Assembly: GCA_012514125.1 (NCBI GenBank)
Contig: JAAZAW010000374.1
Span: 1-9,883 of the forward strand
DNA length: 9,883 nt
DNA from: Phycisphaerae bacterium
Lineage (GTDB): Bacteria > Planctomycetota > Phycisphaerae > JAAYCJ01
Direction: 5' to 3'
Part shown: piece by piece, positions 1-6,054 of the stretch
Numbering within the stretch: position 1 is the stretch's first letter
Layout of the letters: the number at the start of each line of letters is the position of its first letter
Notes under the pieces: model-generated
What the model saw: the letters and a program-made list of their open reading frames with translations, nothing else
Database searches by the model: none
Told to the model about the DNA's origin: nothing
Program-made: the position numbers and the translations under genes

Positions 1-2
1 AA

Positions 3-107
3 CCCACTGTCGTTTCTGACAGAAAATTTGCCGTGATGGTTGGAATTTATGTGTTATGGCTGGCGTTTTTGACGGTTGTGGCGATCATGCGCAAGATGGG
101 ATGTTGA
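3..107 (+). CDS. Possible C-terminal end of a membrane protein (5' truncated)
   Basis: Frame 3 is open from the window edge to a TGA at 105-107. It encodes 34 residues with one convincing membrane helix (roughly AVMVGIYVLWLAFLTVVAI) flanked by basic residues (DRK before it, MRKM after). The same DNA in frame 2 gives a non-hydrophobic peptide, so frame 3 is the better coding candidate up to about position 100. Two readings are possible. It could be the end of an upstream gene whose stop overlaps the start of the AI-2E family gene (ATG at 101, TGA at 105). Or it could be the missing upstream part of that AI-2E protein, separated by a one-base frameshift near 100-110. The sequence does not decide between them, and the fragment is too short to assign to a family. 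Confidence 0.3.
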   Translation, partial: PTVVSDRKFAVMVGIYVLWLAFLTVVAIMRKMGC

Positions 108-661
108 ACATGAGGCAACTTGAAAGCCACAGCCGGCGTGCCAGGCGGGTTTCGGTTGAAATCGCGGGCATGACGTTCACCTATTTCTGGAGTCGGCTTG
201 TGGTTTGCGCTATCGTCGGAGTTTTGATGTGGCTGGGATACTGGTGGGTGGGGTTGCCCTGGGCTTGGGCGTGGGGGATTATCATCGGTCTGGCCAATAC
301 AATTCCGATGCTGGCATTGGTGGTGGGGTTGTTGCCGAGTCTGATTCATGGATATCTTCATTTCGGCGACCTGCTTCATCCCATTTATTTGACGGCGATT
401 TTCATGATCGTACAATTGCTTGACGGATTTGTGCTCTCGCCCCTTATTCAGGGAAAAATGGTGGGATTGCATCCGGTCACGACGCTGATTTTACTGACAC
501 TCGGTTCGATGATCTTCGGTTTTCTGGGCTTGATTCTCGCCATTCCCCTCGCCATTGCCCTTAAGATCATCTTCCGTGAATATTTTCGACCTCGCCCCGT
601 TCATCATCATCGCGGCCAGGTCAAACACATCGACGTCGAGCAGGTCGATCATAAAGAATAA
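101..661 (+). CDS. AI-2E/PerM family membrane protein, C-terminal half
   Basis: This multi-pass inner-membrane protein belongs to the AI-2E (PerM, formerly UPF0118) transporter family. Members have been linked to export of small molecules or to ion/proton antiport, and the substrate here cannot be predicted. The signature is the C-terminal block with VQLLDGFVLSPLIQG, then VGLHPVTTL, then a glycine-rich helix and LAIPLAIALKIIF. About five hydrophobic segments are visible, and the tail is rich in His, Arg and Lys. From ATG 101 it is 186 residues, whereas the family usually has about 330-400, so the three N-terminal helices are missing. In-frame ATGs also occur at 56 and 110, and the frame closes upstream at TGA 17-19. 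I prefer 101 because the adjacent frame looks coding up to there. Either a frameshift splits the gene or this is a short variant. It converges on the peptidase gene at 718, and no terminator hairpin is evident between them. Confidence 0.85.
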   Translation: MLNMRQLESHSRRARRVSVEIAGMTFTYFWSRLVVCAIVGVLMWLGYWWVGLPWAWAWGIIIGLANTIPMLALVVGLLPSLIHGYLHFGDLLHPIYLTAIFMIVQLLDGFVLSPLIQGKMVGLHPVTTLILLTLGSMIFGFLGLILAIPLAIALKIIFREYFRPRPVHHHRGQVKHIDVEQVDHKE

Positions 662-717
662 GTCCATTTATCGACGCAATGATTTTACACAGGGAACATT
701 CTGAACACAATTTTTGT

Positions 718-1686
718 CTATCGGCCAAACTTGTTTCGAGTGTCTTCCGAAGGCTGTGAACAGGTCTTTTCTCCTTCGGACCGACAGGTTTCCACGTCGG
801 TATTTTGAATAAATTCGATCAATGCCTGCGCATTTTCCGTCCAGCATCGCTCGGTGCTTCGACATCGCGCAAATTCGAGCGTCACAATCGGAATCTGCCG
901 TTCAATCCCCGCCCAGGTTCCCAAACTTCCCGGCGTCGGATACCCCATGGTCTTAAGCAGCGGATATCCATTTTTTTCACACAACCGGCGAGCCAGTTGC
1001 TCTGCGGGACCGTCATAATTATTCCCATGCCGCCCTTCGGCGATGGAATGCAGCGTTAAAATCCGGTCAGGCTTGAATCGTTCAATCAGTTTCGTCAAAG
1101 CCTGCGTTTCCGGTTCGCTATTGGGGGATAATCCTCCGAACGCATTGTCTCGTTTCGTCAGTCGCCAGTTGGCGGCGGGCAGATTCCGATTAAGGTCCAC
1201 TCCGTTGGCGTTGACGCGGGAATTTGCCGCCAGCCCGTCAGGATTAACTTCAGGCACAACGGCCACATATCGATTCACGTACAAATGGGGATTTTTTTGC
1301 AGTTCAGCCACCAGTCGATGCGCCGTTGTGGCGCCGGTCGGTTCATTGCCATGCGTTCCACCCAGAATCAGAACCTTCTCAACGTTCGGCTTGAGGTTCA
1401 TCGAGTCCTCGAAACTTTCGGTATGCACAAAAAGGTATAAATAAATATCACGCCCCTGAACCGATCGGCCGATGACGCAACAGCGGCTTATGGGCAAGAA
1501 TTCCATTTTCGAAGGGGCTGTCTGCCGGACGTCGTGAGCCGTAATTCCCGGCGATTCAACCCTCTCTTCGGCGATGGGCACAGGATGAATCGATTGGCTG
1601 CAACCCACCAGTGACACCAGAATTATTCCAACCGATATAAATTTCGCTGAATATTGGGTACTCAGGAATGTAAACCATTTTGTCAT
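718..1686 (-). CDS. Lipoprotein zinc carboxypeptidase, M14 family (MpaA-like)
   Basis: A 322-residue M14 metallopeptidase, closest in style to murein peptide amidase MpaA and the succinylglutamate desuccinylase-like branch. These enzymes hydrolyse an amide bond next to a terminal acidic or diamino acid. Zinc ligands are visible as H112 and E115 in GGTHGNEPTG and H213 in TLHSI. The substrate-binding motif is LNRN (165-168) after VNANGVD, and the likely catalytic glutamate is E271 in VTLEF. The N-terminus is a lipoprotein signal: a hydrophobic stretch 16-28 ending in LVGC, with Cys29 as the lipidation site. This puts the enzyme outside the inner membrane, unlike cytoplasmic MpaA of E. coli. About 30 polar residues follow the catalytic domain. 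GGAG lies 11 nt before the ATG, and a near-consensus promoter lies upstream. The gene diverges from rpmF. A role in peptidoglycan-peptide trimming is inferred, and a general peptidase is possible. Confidence 0.9.
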   Translation of the reverse strand: MTKWFTFLSTQYSAKFISVGIILVSLVGCSQSIHPVPIAEERVESPGITAHDVRQTAPSKMEFLPISRCCVIGRSVQGRDIYLYLFVHTESFEDSMNLKPNVEKVLILGGTHGNEPTGATTAHRLVAELQKNPHLYVNRYVAVVPEVNPDGLAANSRVNANGVDLNRNLPAANWRLTKRDNAFGGLSPNSEPETQALTKLIERFKPDRILTLHSIAEGRHGNNYDGPAEQLARRLCEKNGYPLLKTMGYPTPGSLGTWAGIERQIPIVTLEFARCRSTERCWTENAQALIEFIQNTDVETCRSEGEKTCSQPSEDTRNKFGR

Positions 1687-1750
1687 ATCAAGCCGATCTC
1701 CAACCCCTTACAAAGCAACCCTCTATTTGCATCATTTTGCCCGCCCAAGC

Positions 1751-1779
1751 GTTATACCCGTCGAAATAAACCTTGTCAA
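1751..1779 (-). promoter_or_regulatory. Sigma70-type promoter for the M14 peptidase gene
   Basis: On the - strand, a perfect TTGACA (1774-1779) is separated by exactly 17 bp from TATAAC (1751-1756, five of six matches to TATAAT). Transcription would start near 1744 and leave a leader of about 58 nt before the ATG at 1686. This is the best promoter match in the window. Confidence 0.65.
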
Positions 1780-1868
1780 CCCCGGATTTTTTGCACAGTT
1801 TCTCTATATTACCCAAAACACTCAAAGACCTTCCAGCAAAGAAATAAGCTTGAAATTTCCTTTTTTGC

Positions 1869-1897
1869 TTGACACCGGAAGCCAAAAATCTTATCAA
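1869..1897 (+). promoter_or_regulatory. Candidate promoter for the rpmF-plsX-fabH operon
   Basis: TTGACA (1869-1874) is followed after 17 bp by TATCAA (1892-1897, four of six matches). An A/T-rich tract lies directly upstream and could act as an UP element. Transcription would start near 1904 and give a leader of about 125 nt that contains the two hairpins described separately. The -10 is imperfect, so the call is moderate. Confidence 0.5.
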
Positions 1898-1910
1898 ATA
1901 CTATTTACAC

Positions 1911-1951
1911 AAGGAGCTTGCGGTGCCGACGCGGTGTTGCAGGCTTTTTTT
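1911..1951 (+). terminator. Terminator-like hairpin in the rpmF leader (possible attenuator)
   Basis: The arm 1911-1921 can pair with 1939-1949 over 11 bp, including three G-U pairs. The core is GAGCTTGC against GCAGGCTT. The 17-nt loop contains a small CCG/CGG stem (1926-1928 with 1932-1934). The 3' arm runs into seven T residues (1945-1951), as in an intrinsic terminator. No + strand gene lies upstream that would need ending here, because the neighbour is on the - strand. If the 1869-1897 promoter is real, this would be a leader attenuator or would make a short RNA. I did not find a clear competing antiterminator. Confidence 0.45.
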
Positions 1952-1965
1952 GAACTTCGGTTCGA
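1950..1965 (+). other. cUUCGg tetraloop hairpin in the rpmF leader
   Basis: GAAC (1952-1955), the loop TTCG (1956-1959) and GTTC (1960-1963) form a perfect hairpin closed by C-G, the unusually stable cUUCGg tetraloop. T1951-G1964 and T1950-A1965 can extend the stem to 6 bp. It follows directly on the T7 tract of the terminator-like hairpin and is not itself followed by a T run. It may be an RNA structure in the leader, but coincidence is possible at this length. Confidence 0.35.
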
Positions 1966-2004
1966 CAGAAAGTAATTATTATACTGCTGACGTCCGGGGC
2001 GGCC

Positions 2005-2010
2005 TATAAT
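2005..2010 (+). promoter_or_regulatory. TATAAT box close to rpmF, weak -35
   Basis: A perfect TATAAT lies 20 bp before the rpmF start codon. At 16-18 bp spacing I find no recognisable -35 hexamer and no TG extension. If used, it would bypass the terminator-like hairpin and give a very short leader that begins just before the GGAG at 2020. It could be an alternative promoter or a chance match. Confidence 0.3.
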
Positions 2011-2030
2011 ATGTAATTTGGAGAGTAACT

Positions 2031-2219
2031 ATGTTACCAGCAAGAAAAGTATCGAAACAACGAACTCGGCAACGTCGTTCGCATCATGCGCTTAAGCCGA
2101 TCAACCTGGCGCCGTGTGGAAATTGCGGCCATGCCAAGTTGCCTCATGCCGCTTGCAAGAACTGCGGGTATGTCAATCCCCGTACGAAGATTCAACTTCA
2201 AGAGGCTCAGGAGGCCTGA
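2031..2219 (+). CDS. rpmF: 50S ribosomal protein L32 (bL32)
   Basis: This 62-residue structural protein of the large ribosomal subunit has the typical family length. The N-terminus is strongly basic (MLPARKVSKQRTRQRRSHHA), followed by a zinc ribbon with Cys29-x2-Cys32 and Cys42-x2-Cys45. This is therefore the zinc-binding (C+) form. GGAG at 2020-2023 lies 7 nt before the ATG. It is the first gene of rpmF-plsX-fabH, an order conserved in many bacteria that links ribosome and membrane-lipid synthesis. The yceD/DUF177 gene that often precedes rpmF is absent, and the upstream gene is divergent. The C-terminal coding region carries the ribosome binding site of plsX. Confidence 0.97.
   Translation: MLPARKVSKQRTRQRRSHHALKPINLAPCGNCGHAKLPHAACKNCGYVNPRTKIQLQEAQEA
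2209..2214 (+). promoter_or_regulatory. Ribosome binding site that fixes the plsX start
   Basis: AGGAGG lies inside the last codons of rpmF, 7 nt before the ATG at 2222. It supports that start over the in-frame ATG at 2114, which would sit inside rpmF and add 36 residues absent from the family. The arrangement suggests translational coupling of plsX to rpmF. Confidence 0.85.
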
Positions 2220-2221
2220 GA

Positions 2222-3256
2222 ATGCGTTTGGCCATCGATGCCATGGGCGGCGATTACGCGCCCAAAGAAATTGTCGCCGGAGCGGTTCTGGCGTTGGACT
2301 TGCTCACCGAAGATGATCGCCTGGTCCTCATTGGTCAGGAAGATCGTATTCGGACCGAATTCGCTGCGCTGGACCAATGGAATAATGATCCGCGAATTGA
2401 AATCGTCCATACTCGCGATATTATCGAAATGGGCGATCATCCCGTCGAAGCCCTTCGCCAAAAACGCGATAATTCCATCAGCCGAATGGCCCAGATGGCC
2501 GCTGACGGTGAAGCCGACGCAGTGATCAGTGCAGGAAACACCGGCGCCTGTGTCGCTGCCTGCCAAATGAAAATTCGTCCGATCAAAGGTGTCAGCCGAC
2601 CTGGTATCGCGGTGGTTATCCCCTCGTTTGCCGGTCCGATCATCATGTGCGACGTCGGTGCCAACCCCATGCCCAAACCGCACCATCTTCATGAATACGC
2701 CTTGATGGCATCGATCTATTACAAGTGCTTGTTTAAAACCGAACGCCCGAAAGTGGCGCTGCTCAATATCGGTGAGGAAGACGATAAGGGAAATCCTTTT
2801 GTCCGACAGGTACGCGACCTGATCAAACCCGATCCGCGTCTGAATTATGTCGGATATGTCGAAGGACGAACACTATTGGCGGGCGCCGCCGATGTGGTCA
2901 TCTGCGATGGATTTGTCGGAAACGTCGTTCTCAAACTCATCGAAGGTCTTACCGACGGCCTGACCAAGGCCTTGTTCCAGACCCTCGAACACAAGGATCC
3001 TAAAACACTCGAAGTTCTTGGTCCAATCCTTAAAGAAGCCTGCCAAAAGCACGATTACAGTGAACACGGCGGGGCACCCCTTATCGGTGTGGACGGTATC
3101 TGCATCATCTGTCATGGTGTAAGTAATCGACGCGCCATCCGAAACGCGATCGCCCTGGCTTTAAGTCTTGCCAGGAGCAACGTCAATCAACACATCGTTG
3201 AATCAATCAACAATATACCGGACTCTTCGACGGATTGTGCCTGTCGCACCGCCTAG
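2222..3256 (+). CDS. plsX: Phosphate acyltransferase PlsX
   Basis: PlsX converts acyl-ACP and phosphate to acyl-phosphate and free ACP. Acyl-phosphate is the donor used by PlsY for the first acylation of glycerol-3-phosphate, so this enzyme starts phospholipid synthesis at the inner face of the membrane. The protein has 344 residues, normal for the family. Landmarks in order are AIDAMGGDYAP near the N-terminus, SAGNTGA (103-109), DVGAN (144-148), NIGEEDDKGN (182-191), GYVEG then DGFVGNVVLK (229-238), GGAPLIG (283-289) and HGVSN (298-302). The start at 2222 gives the canonical N-terminus and has a strong ribosome binding site. It lies 2 nt after rpmF and 35 nt before fabH in the same operon. 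The C-terminal 25 or so residues are polar and poorly conserved. plsY is not in the window. Confidence 0.97.
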   Translation: MRLAIDAMGGDYAPKEIVAGAVLALDLLTEDDRLVLIGQEDRIRTEFAALDQWNNDPRIEIVHTRDIIEMGDHPVEALRQKRDNSISRMAQMAADGEADAVISAGNTGACVAACQMKIRPIKGVSRPGIAVVIPSFAGPIIMCDVGANPMPKPHHLHEYALMASIYYKCLFKTERPKVALLNIGEEDDKGNPFVRQVRDLIKPDPRLNYVGYVEGRTLLAGAADVVICDGFVGNVVLKLIEGLTDGLTKALFQTLEHKDPKTLEVLGPILKEACQKHDYSEHGGAPLIGVDGICIICHGVSNRRAIRNAIALALSLARSNVNQHIVESINNIPDSSTDCACRTA

Positions 3257-3291
3257 AGTACCTGAATCAGTGAGAAAGGGTTTAATAACGA

Positions 3292-4281
3292 ATGGCGAAT
3301 ATTGGAGCTGCGATTATTGGTACGGGAAGTTGCCTGCCGGAAAAAGTTCTCACAAACTTCGATTTTGAAAAAATCCTCGATACCAGCGATGAATGGATTA
3401 CAACCCGAACCGGCATCAAAAAACGGCACGTTTGCTCCGATGAAGAAAGTACGGTTGATATCGGCGTCAAAGCCGCCCGGGCCGCCCTGGACAGCGCCTG
3501 TCTGACACCCGACAAAATCGATTTGATCATCACCGCCACCTTCACCCCCGATATGCCCCTGCCCTCCGCTTCATGCCTGATCCAGCAAAAATTAGGTATC
3601 AAAAATTGCGGCGCTTTCGATCTTGCCGCCGCCTGTAGCGGATTCATCTATGCCCTGTCCACCGCAACCCAGTTCATCAAAACGGGTGTCTATAAAAATG
3701 TCCTTGTCATCGGCGCCGAAGCCATCACGCGGTTCACCGATTACAAAGATCGCGGCAGTTGCATCCTCTTCGGAGATGGAGCCGGTGCGGTAGTGCTCTC
3801 TGCCGTTAACGAAACCGATCGCGGGGTCCAATATACCAAACTCGCCGCCGACGGCGAAGGTTGGCCGTTGCTCTTTATCCCCGGCGGCGGCTCCAAAAAA
3901 CCAGCCTCCGCCGCCACCCTCGAAAACCGCGACCACTACATCAAAATGCAGGGACGCGAAATCTACAAATTCGCCGTTACCAAAATGCAATCGCTCATCG
4001 AAGACGCCATGCAACAGTGCAACCTTACCGTCGACGATGTAGCCATGATTGTCCCTCATCAGGTCAACCAGCGCATCATCGACTCCGCGTGCAGCCATCT
4101 GGGTTTCCCCGGCGAAAAAGTCTTCGTCAATATCGATCAGACCGGCAACACCTCGTCTGCCTCGATCCCCATCGCCCTCGACCAGGCCATGCAATCGGGA
4201 AAAGTCAAAAAAGGCGACACCATCATCATGGTAGCCTTCGGCGCAGGCCTGACCTGGGCCTCCTCCGTCATTAAAATGTAA
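3292..4281 (+). CDS. fabH: Beta-ketoacyl-ACP synthase III (KAS III)
   Basis: FabH condenses acetyl-CoA, or another short acyl-CoA primer, with malonyl-ACP to give acetoacetyl-ACP, the first elongation step of type II fatty-acid synthesis. The 329-residue thiolase-fold protein has the full catalytic triad: Cys115 in AAACSGFIYAL, His256 in VPHQVNQRII and Asn286 in TGNTSSASIP. Other family marks are the N-terminal GTGSCLPEK, DEWITTRTGIKKRH, the FGDGAGAVVL loop (160-169) and the C-terminal GAGLTWAS. A GAGAAAGGG stretch ends 10 nt before the ATG. It is the last gene of the rpmF operon, with an intrinsic terminator 37 nt after its stop codon. Primer preference (acetyl or branched) cannot be told from the sequence by eye. 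Confidence 0.97.
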   Translation: MANIGAAIIGTGSCLPEKVLTNFDFEKILDTSDEWITTRTGIKKRHVCSDEESTVDIGVKAARAALDSACLTPDKIDLIITATFTPDMPLPSASCLIQQKLGIKNCGAFDLAAACSGFIYALSTATQFIKTGVYKNVLVIGAEAITRFTDYKDRGSCILFGDGAGAVVLSAVNETDRGVQYTKLAADGEGWPLLFIPGGGSKKPASAATLENRDHYIKMQGREIYKFAVTKMQSLIEDAMQQCNLTVDDVAMIVPHQVNQRIIDSACSHLGFPGEKVFVNIDQTGNTSSASIPIALDQAMQSGKVKKGDTIIMVAFGAGLTWASSVIKM

Positions 4282-4311
4282 AATCACTCTATTTGTTATT
4301 TCGACAAAACT

Positions 4312-4352
4312 CTTCGGATGGTGGGTTTTCCGAAGCCCACCATTTTATTTTT
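4312..4352 (+). terminator. Intrinsic terminator of the rpmF-plsX-fabH operon
   Basis: ATGGTGGG (4318-4325) pairs perfectly with CCCACCAT (4336-4343) around a 10-nt loop and is followed by TTT-A-TTTTT, a typical rho-independent terminator. The flanking CTTCGG (4312-4317) is also complementary to CCGAAG (4330-4335), which lies in the loop, so the two stems interleave. The hairpin ends at the stop codon of the convergent gene at 4345. For the - strand it is followed only by a TTTT, so termination in that direction would be weaker. Confidence 0.85.
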
Positions 4353-5439
4353 CGAATATCATCGGCCGATAAACAACTCGCTGCTTCTTAAATTCCTTCA
4401 CCGTCCGCATCGCCAAATATTTCGCCTCGGAAAATTCTTGACACAATTGCGAAATAATCGTTTCACATTCTCCACGAGTACGTCCATGGATCATCGTATA
4501 AATCGACCAGGGCCAATCGGAATAACGTGTTCGTCGATAGCAGTGCGTAATAACACCGATGCCTTTGATTCGCTCAACAAATGCCTCAATCTGATGCTCC
4601 GGTATCTGCCACACGCAAAGCATATTTTCAATAAACCCAATTTTCCGATGCCGCCACGTCACACCAAATCGTCGAAGAATTCCCAGTTCTTTCAATGTAT
4701 TCCCGCACGCCAGCAGTTCCTTCACCGTCATCATCGCCCCCGATTCGCCCCCTGAGCTTATCGAAGGAACATTGACATCAAATCGTTTCGACAGACTCGG
4801 TGCCTGAAAGTTCAATTTCTCCAGAAGTGTTTCAAACGGATGCTCCGTAAGCGGCAACCCTTGCTGCAAAATCTCAATCGCCGCCGCCAATCGTTTTTGC
4901 ATCGCTGCATCAAGCGTATCGAACGCTGTATTCTTTACCGACGGTTCCGGCAGAGCTTCATTCGACAATCGGAACGAAATTTTATAGGGCCGAATGGTAT
5001 CGAATCGCCGCATCGGCACACCCGTCTTTTGCGACAATTCGTCAATCGCGCTAACCAGCGATTCTTCCCCCCCAGCCGCCGCCAGCGTAAACCATAAATT
5101 AAAAACCACATGATCTCGCAGGTAATTATGTGAAACCCCTTCATGCCCAGAAACAATCCCCGCCACTTCCTCAAGCCGATCTTCCGGCACACTCGCCGCC
5201 ATCAGCGTCGTCTTGTATCCCAGCATCGCCGCATTAAAAATCGGTCCGATCTCGCGAATCAACCCCAGATCGAAAAACCTCCGAACCTCCGCCAACAACT
5301 CCTTGCCGCTGCGGCCGATTTGTCGCCCCTGCAACGACCATAACTCCTCATCAAACGGCAGATCGTACAAAAGTTCCACCAATGACTGTGAAACCATTTT
5401 ATCCGATTCTCTGTTGACTCCGTCGCTCCATTCGTTCAT
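4345..5439 (-). CDS. Fused AhbA/AhbB-type siroheme decarboxylase
   Basis: The protein has two tandem Lrp/AsnC-like modules of the AhbA/AhbB/NirDLGH family. AhbA and AhbB remove the C12 and C18 acetate carboxyls of siroheme to give didecarboxysiroheme, in the alternative heme and heme d1 routes. Numbered from ATG 5439 (364 aa), module one has a helix-turn-helix-like part (about 20-70) and GVSHNYLRDHVVFNLWFT (101-118). Module two has QGLPLTEHPFETL (193-205), RRFGVTWRHRKIGF (256-269) and VITHCYRR...WPWSIYTMIHG (296-319), close to AhbB. The family is often mislabelled as transcriptional regulators. AhbA and AhbB are usually separate proteins of about 150-170 residues, but NirDL fusions are known. 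ATG 5439 is 4 nt after the previous gene's stop, with CCAGG upstream. An upstream TTG at 5454 is possible. No ahbC or ahbD is present, so activity is inferred. Confidence 0.82.
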   Translation of the reverse strand: MNEWSDGVNRESDKMVSQSLVELLYDLPFDEELWSLQGRQIGRSGKELLAEVRRFFDLGLIREIGPIFNAAMLGYKTTLMAASVPEDRLEEVAGIVSGHEGVSHNYLRDHVVFNLWFTLAAAGGEESLVSAIDELSQKTGVPMRRFDTIRPYKISFRLSNEALPEPSVKNTAFDTLDAAMQKRLAAAIEILQQGLPLTEHPFETLLEKLNFQAPSLSKRFDVNVPSISSGGESGAMMTVKELLACGNTLKELGILRRFGVTWRHRKIGFIENMLCVWQIPEHQIEAFVERIKGIGVITHCYRRTRYSDWPWSIYTMIHGRTRGECETIISQLCQEFSEAKYLAMRTVKEFKKQRVVYRPMIFEK

Positions 5440-5443
5440 CGAT

Positions 5444-6013
5444 TTACCTGGCAAACCGGGCCAGCAACTTTTTGAAGTAACCCGAAATCACACTCGGCGG
5501 CACATTCGCCAACTCAGGCTCCAGAACGTCCTGCATCGCCATCTGTTCAACAATCCGTTTGGCCGCCGAACCGCCCGAAGCGATCTGTTCCGCACGCTGT
5601 TCCGCCGTTTCGAGATTTCCCCTCGACATCAAGACCAGATATTGCCCCACCATAGCCCTGACATCCGTACCACTCGACCCTCCCACTGCCGTCTGCGATC
5701 TCGGCAATTCCGATTCCGAATCTGAAATCGGCAACGCTCCGCCAGTCGGACTTGCCTGCCCGCCAGGCTGCTCCGGGGCTTCTTTATGATCGTTAAGCTG
5801 TTGTTGAACCCTGAATGTCTCCCGCAGCAATTGCTGTCGCCGTCGTTCTTCGTTCGGATCTTCCGGCGCCAGTGGAATTTCTTCCAACTGATCCGGTGGC
5901 GAGGGAATAAAAACCCGCTGCTGACAGTGTGGACACTTCCCCGCCTTGCCGCCGAATTCATCCGGTGCCGAAATCTTCTTTTCGCAATGTTCACAGTGAA
6001 AAACAATCGTCAT
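5444..6013 (-). CDS. Zinc-ribbon protein of unknown function
   Basis: I do not recognise a named family for the whole protein. From ATG 6013 it has 189 residues. The N-terminus is a zinc ribbon with Cys7-x2-Cys10 and Cys27-x2-Cys30, joined by a linker with GGKAGKCPHC, a style seen in many planctomycete proteins. A charged Glu/Arg/Gln segment (about 45-75) follows that could be helical or coiled. Next comes a low-complexity Pro/Gly/Ser linker (about 80-115), then a helical C-terminal part ending FKKLLARFAR. There is no signal peptide or membrane helix, so it is probably cytoplasmic and may act as an adaptor. GAGG lies 9 nt before this ATG. A TTG at 6019 would leave only 3 nt. Its stop is 4 nt before the ahbAB-like start, which suggests translational coupling, and it follows the LolA-like lipoprotein gene by 41 nt. 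Confidence 0.8.
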   Translation of the reverse strand: MTIVFHCEHCEKKISAPDEFGGKAGKCPHCQQRVFIPSPPDQLEEIPLAPEDPNEERRRQQLLRETFRVQQQLNDHKEAPEQPGGQASPTGGALPISDSESELPRSQTAVGGSSGTDVRAMVGQYLVLMSRGNLETAEQRAEQIASGGSAAKRIVEQMAMQDVLEPELANVPPSVISGYFKKLLARFAR

Positions 6014-6054
6014 AATCAACTACCTCAAAAAACACCTCAAGCTTTCAACTTCTT

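Larger units (their letters stand above)
1687..2030. other. Divergent regulatory region between the M14 peptidase and rpmF
   Basis: This 344-bp stretch has no credible gene. Short open frames here overlap promoter elements, show no family features and are not preceded by good ribosome binding sites. From left to right it contains the leader and promoter of the peptidase (- strand), an A/T-rich tract (about 1835-1868), a + strand TTGACA promoter candidate, a terminator-like hairpin with a T7 tract, a cUUCGg hairpin, a TATAAT box and the rpmF ribosome binding site (GGAG at 2020-2023, 7 nt before ATG). Confidence 0.7.

Noticed and set aside
101..661. Direct role in autoinducer-2 quorum sensing
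   Set aside because: The AI-2E family name comes from one E. coli member; no luxS or lsr-type gene is in the window and the family has several other proposed transport roles.
662..717. Terminator between the convergent AI-2E and M14 genes
   Set aside because: Only a 4-bp ACAA/TTGT match is found in this 56-bp gap; no GC-rich stem with a T tract on either strand.
2114..2221. N-terminal extension of plsX from an upstream ATG
   Set aside because: It overlaps rpmF in another frame, adds residues not found in PlsX, and the AGGAGG 7 nt before 2222 gives the canonical start MRLAIDAMGGD.
4345..5439. Lrp/AsnC-family transcriptional regulator
   Set aside because: The helix-turn-helix-like parts are shared with AhbA/AhbB, but the THCYRR...WPWSIYTMIHG and QGLPLTEHPFE blocks are decarboxylase-family signatures not found in true Lrp regulators.
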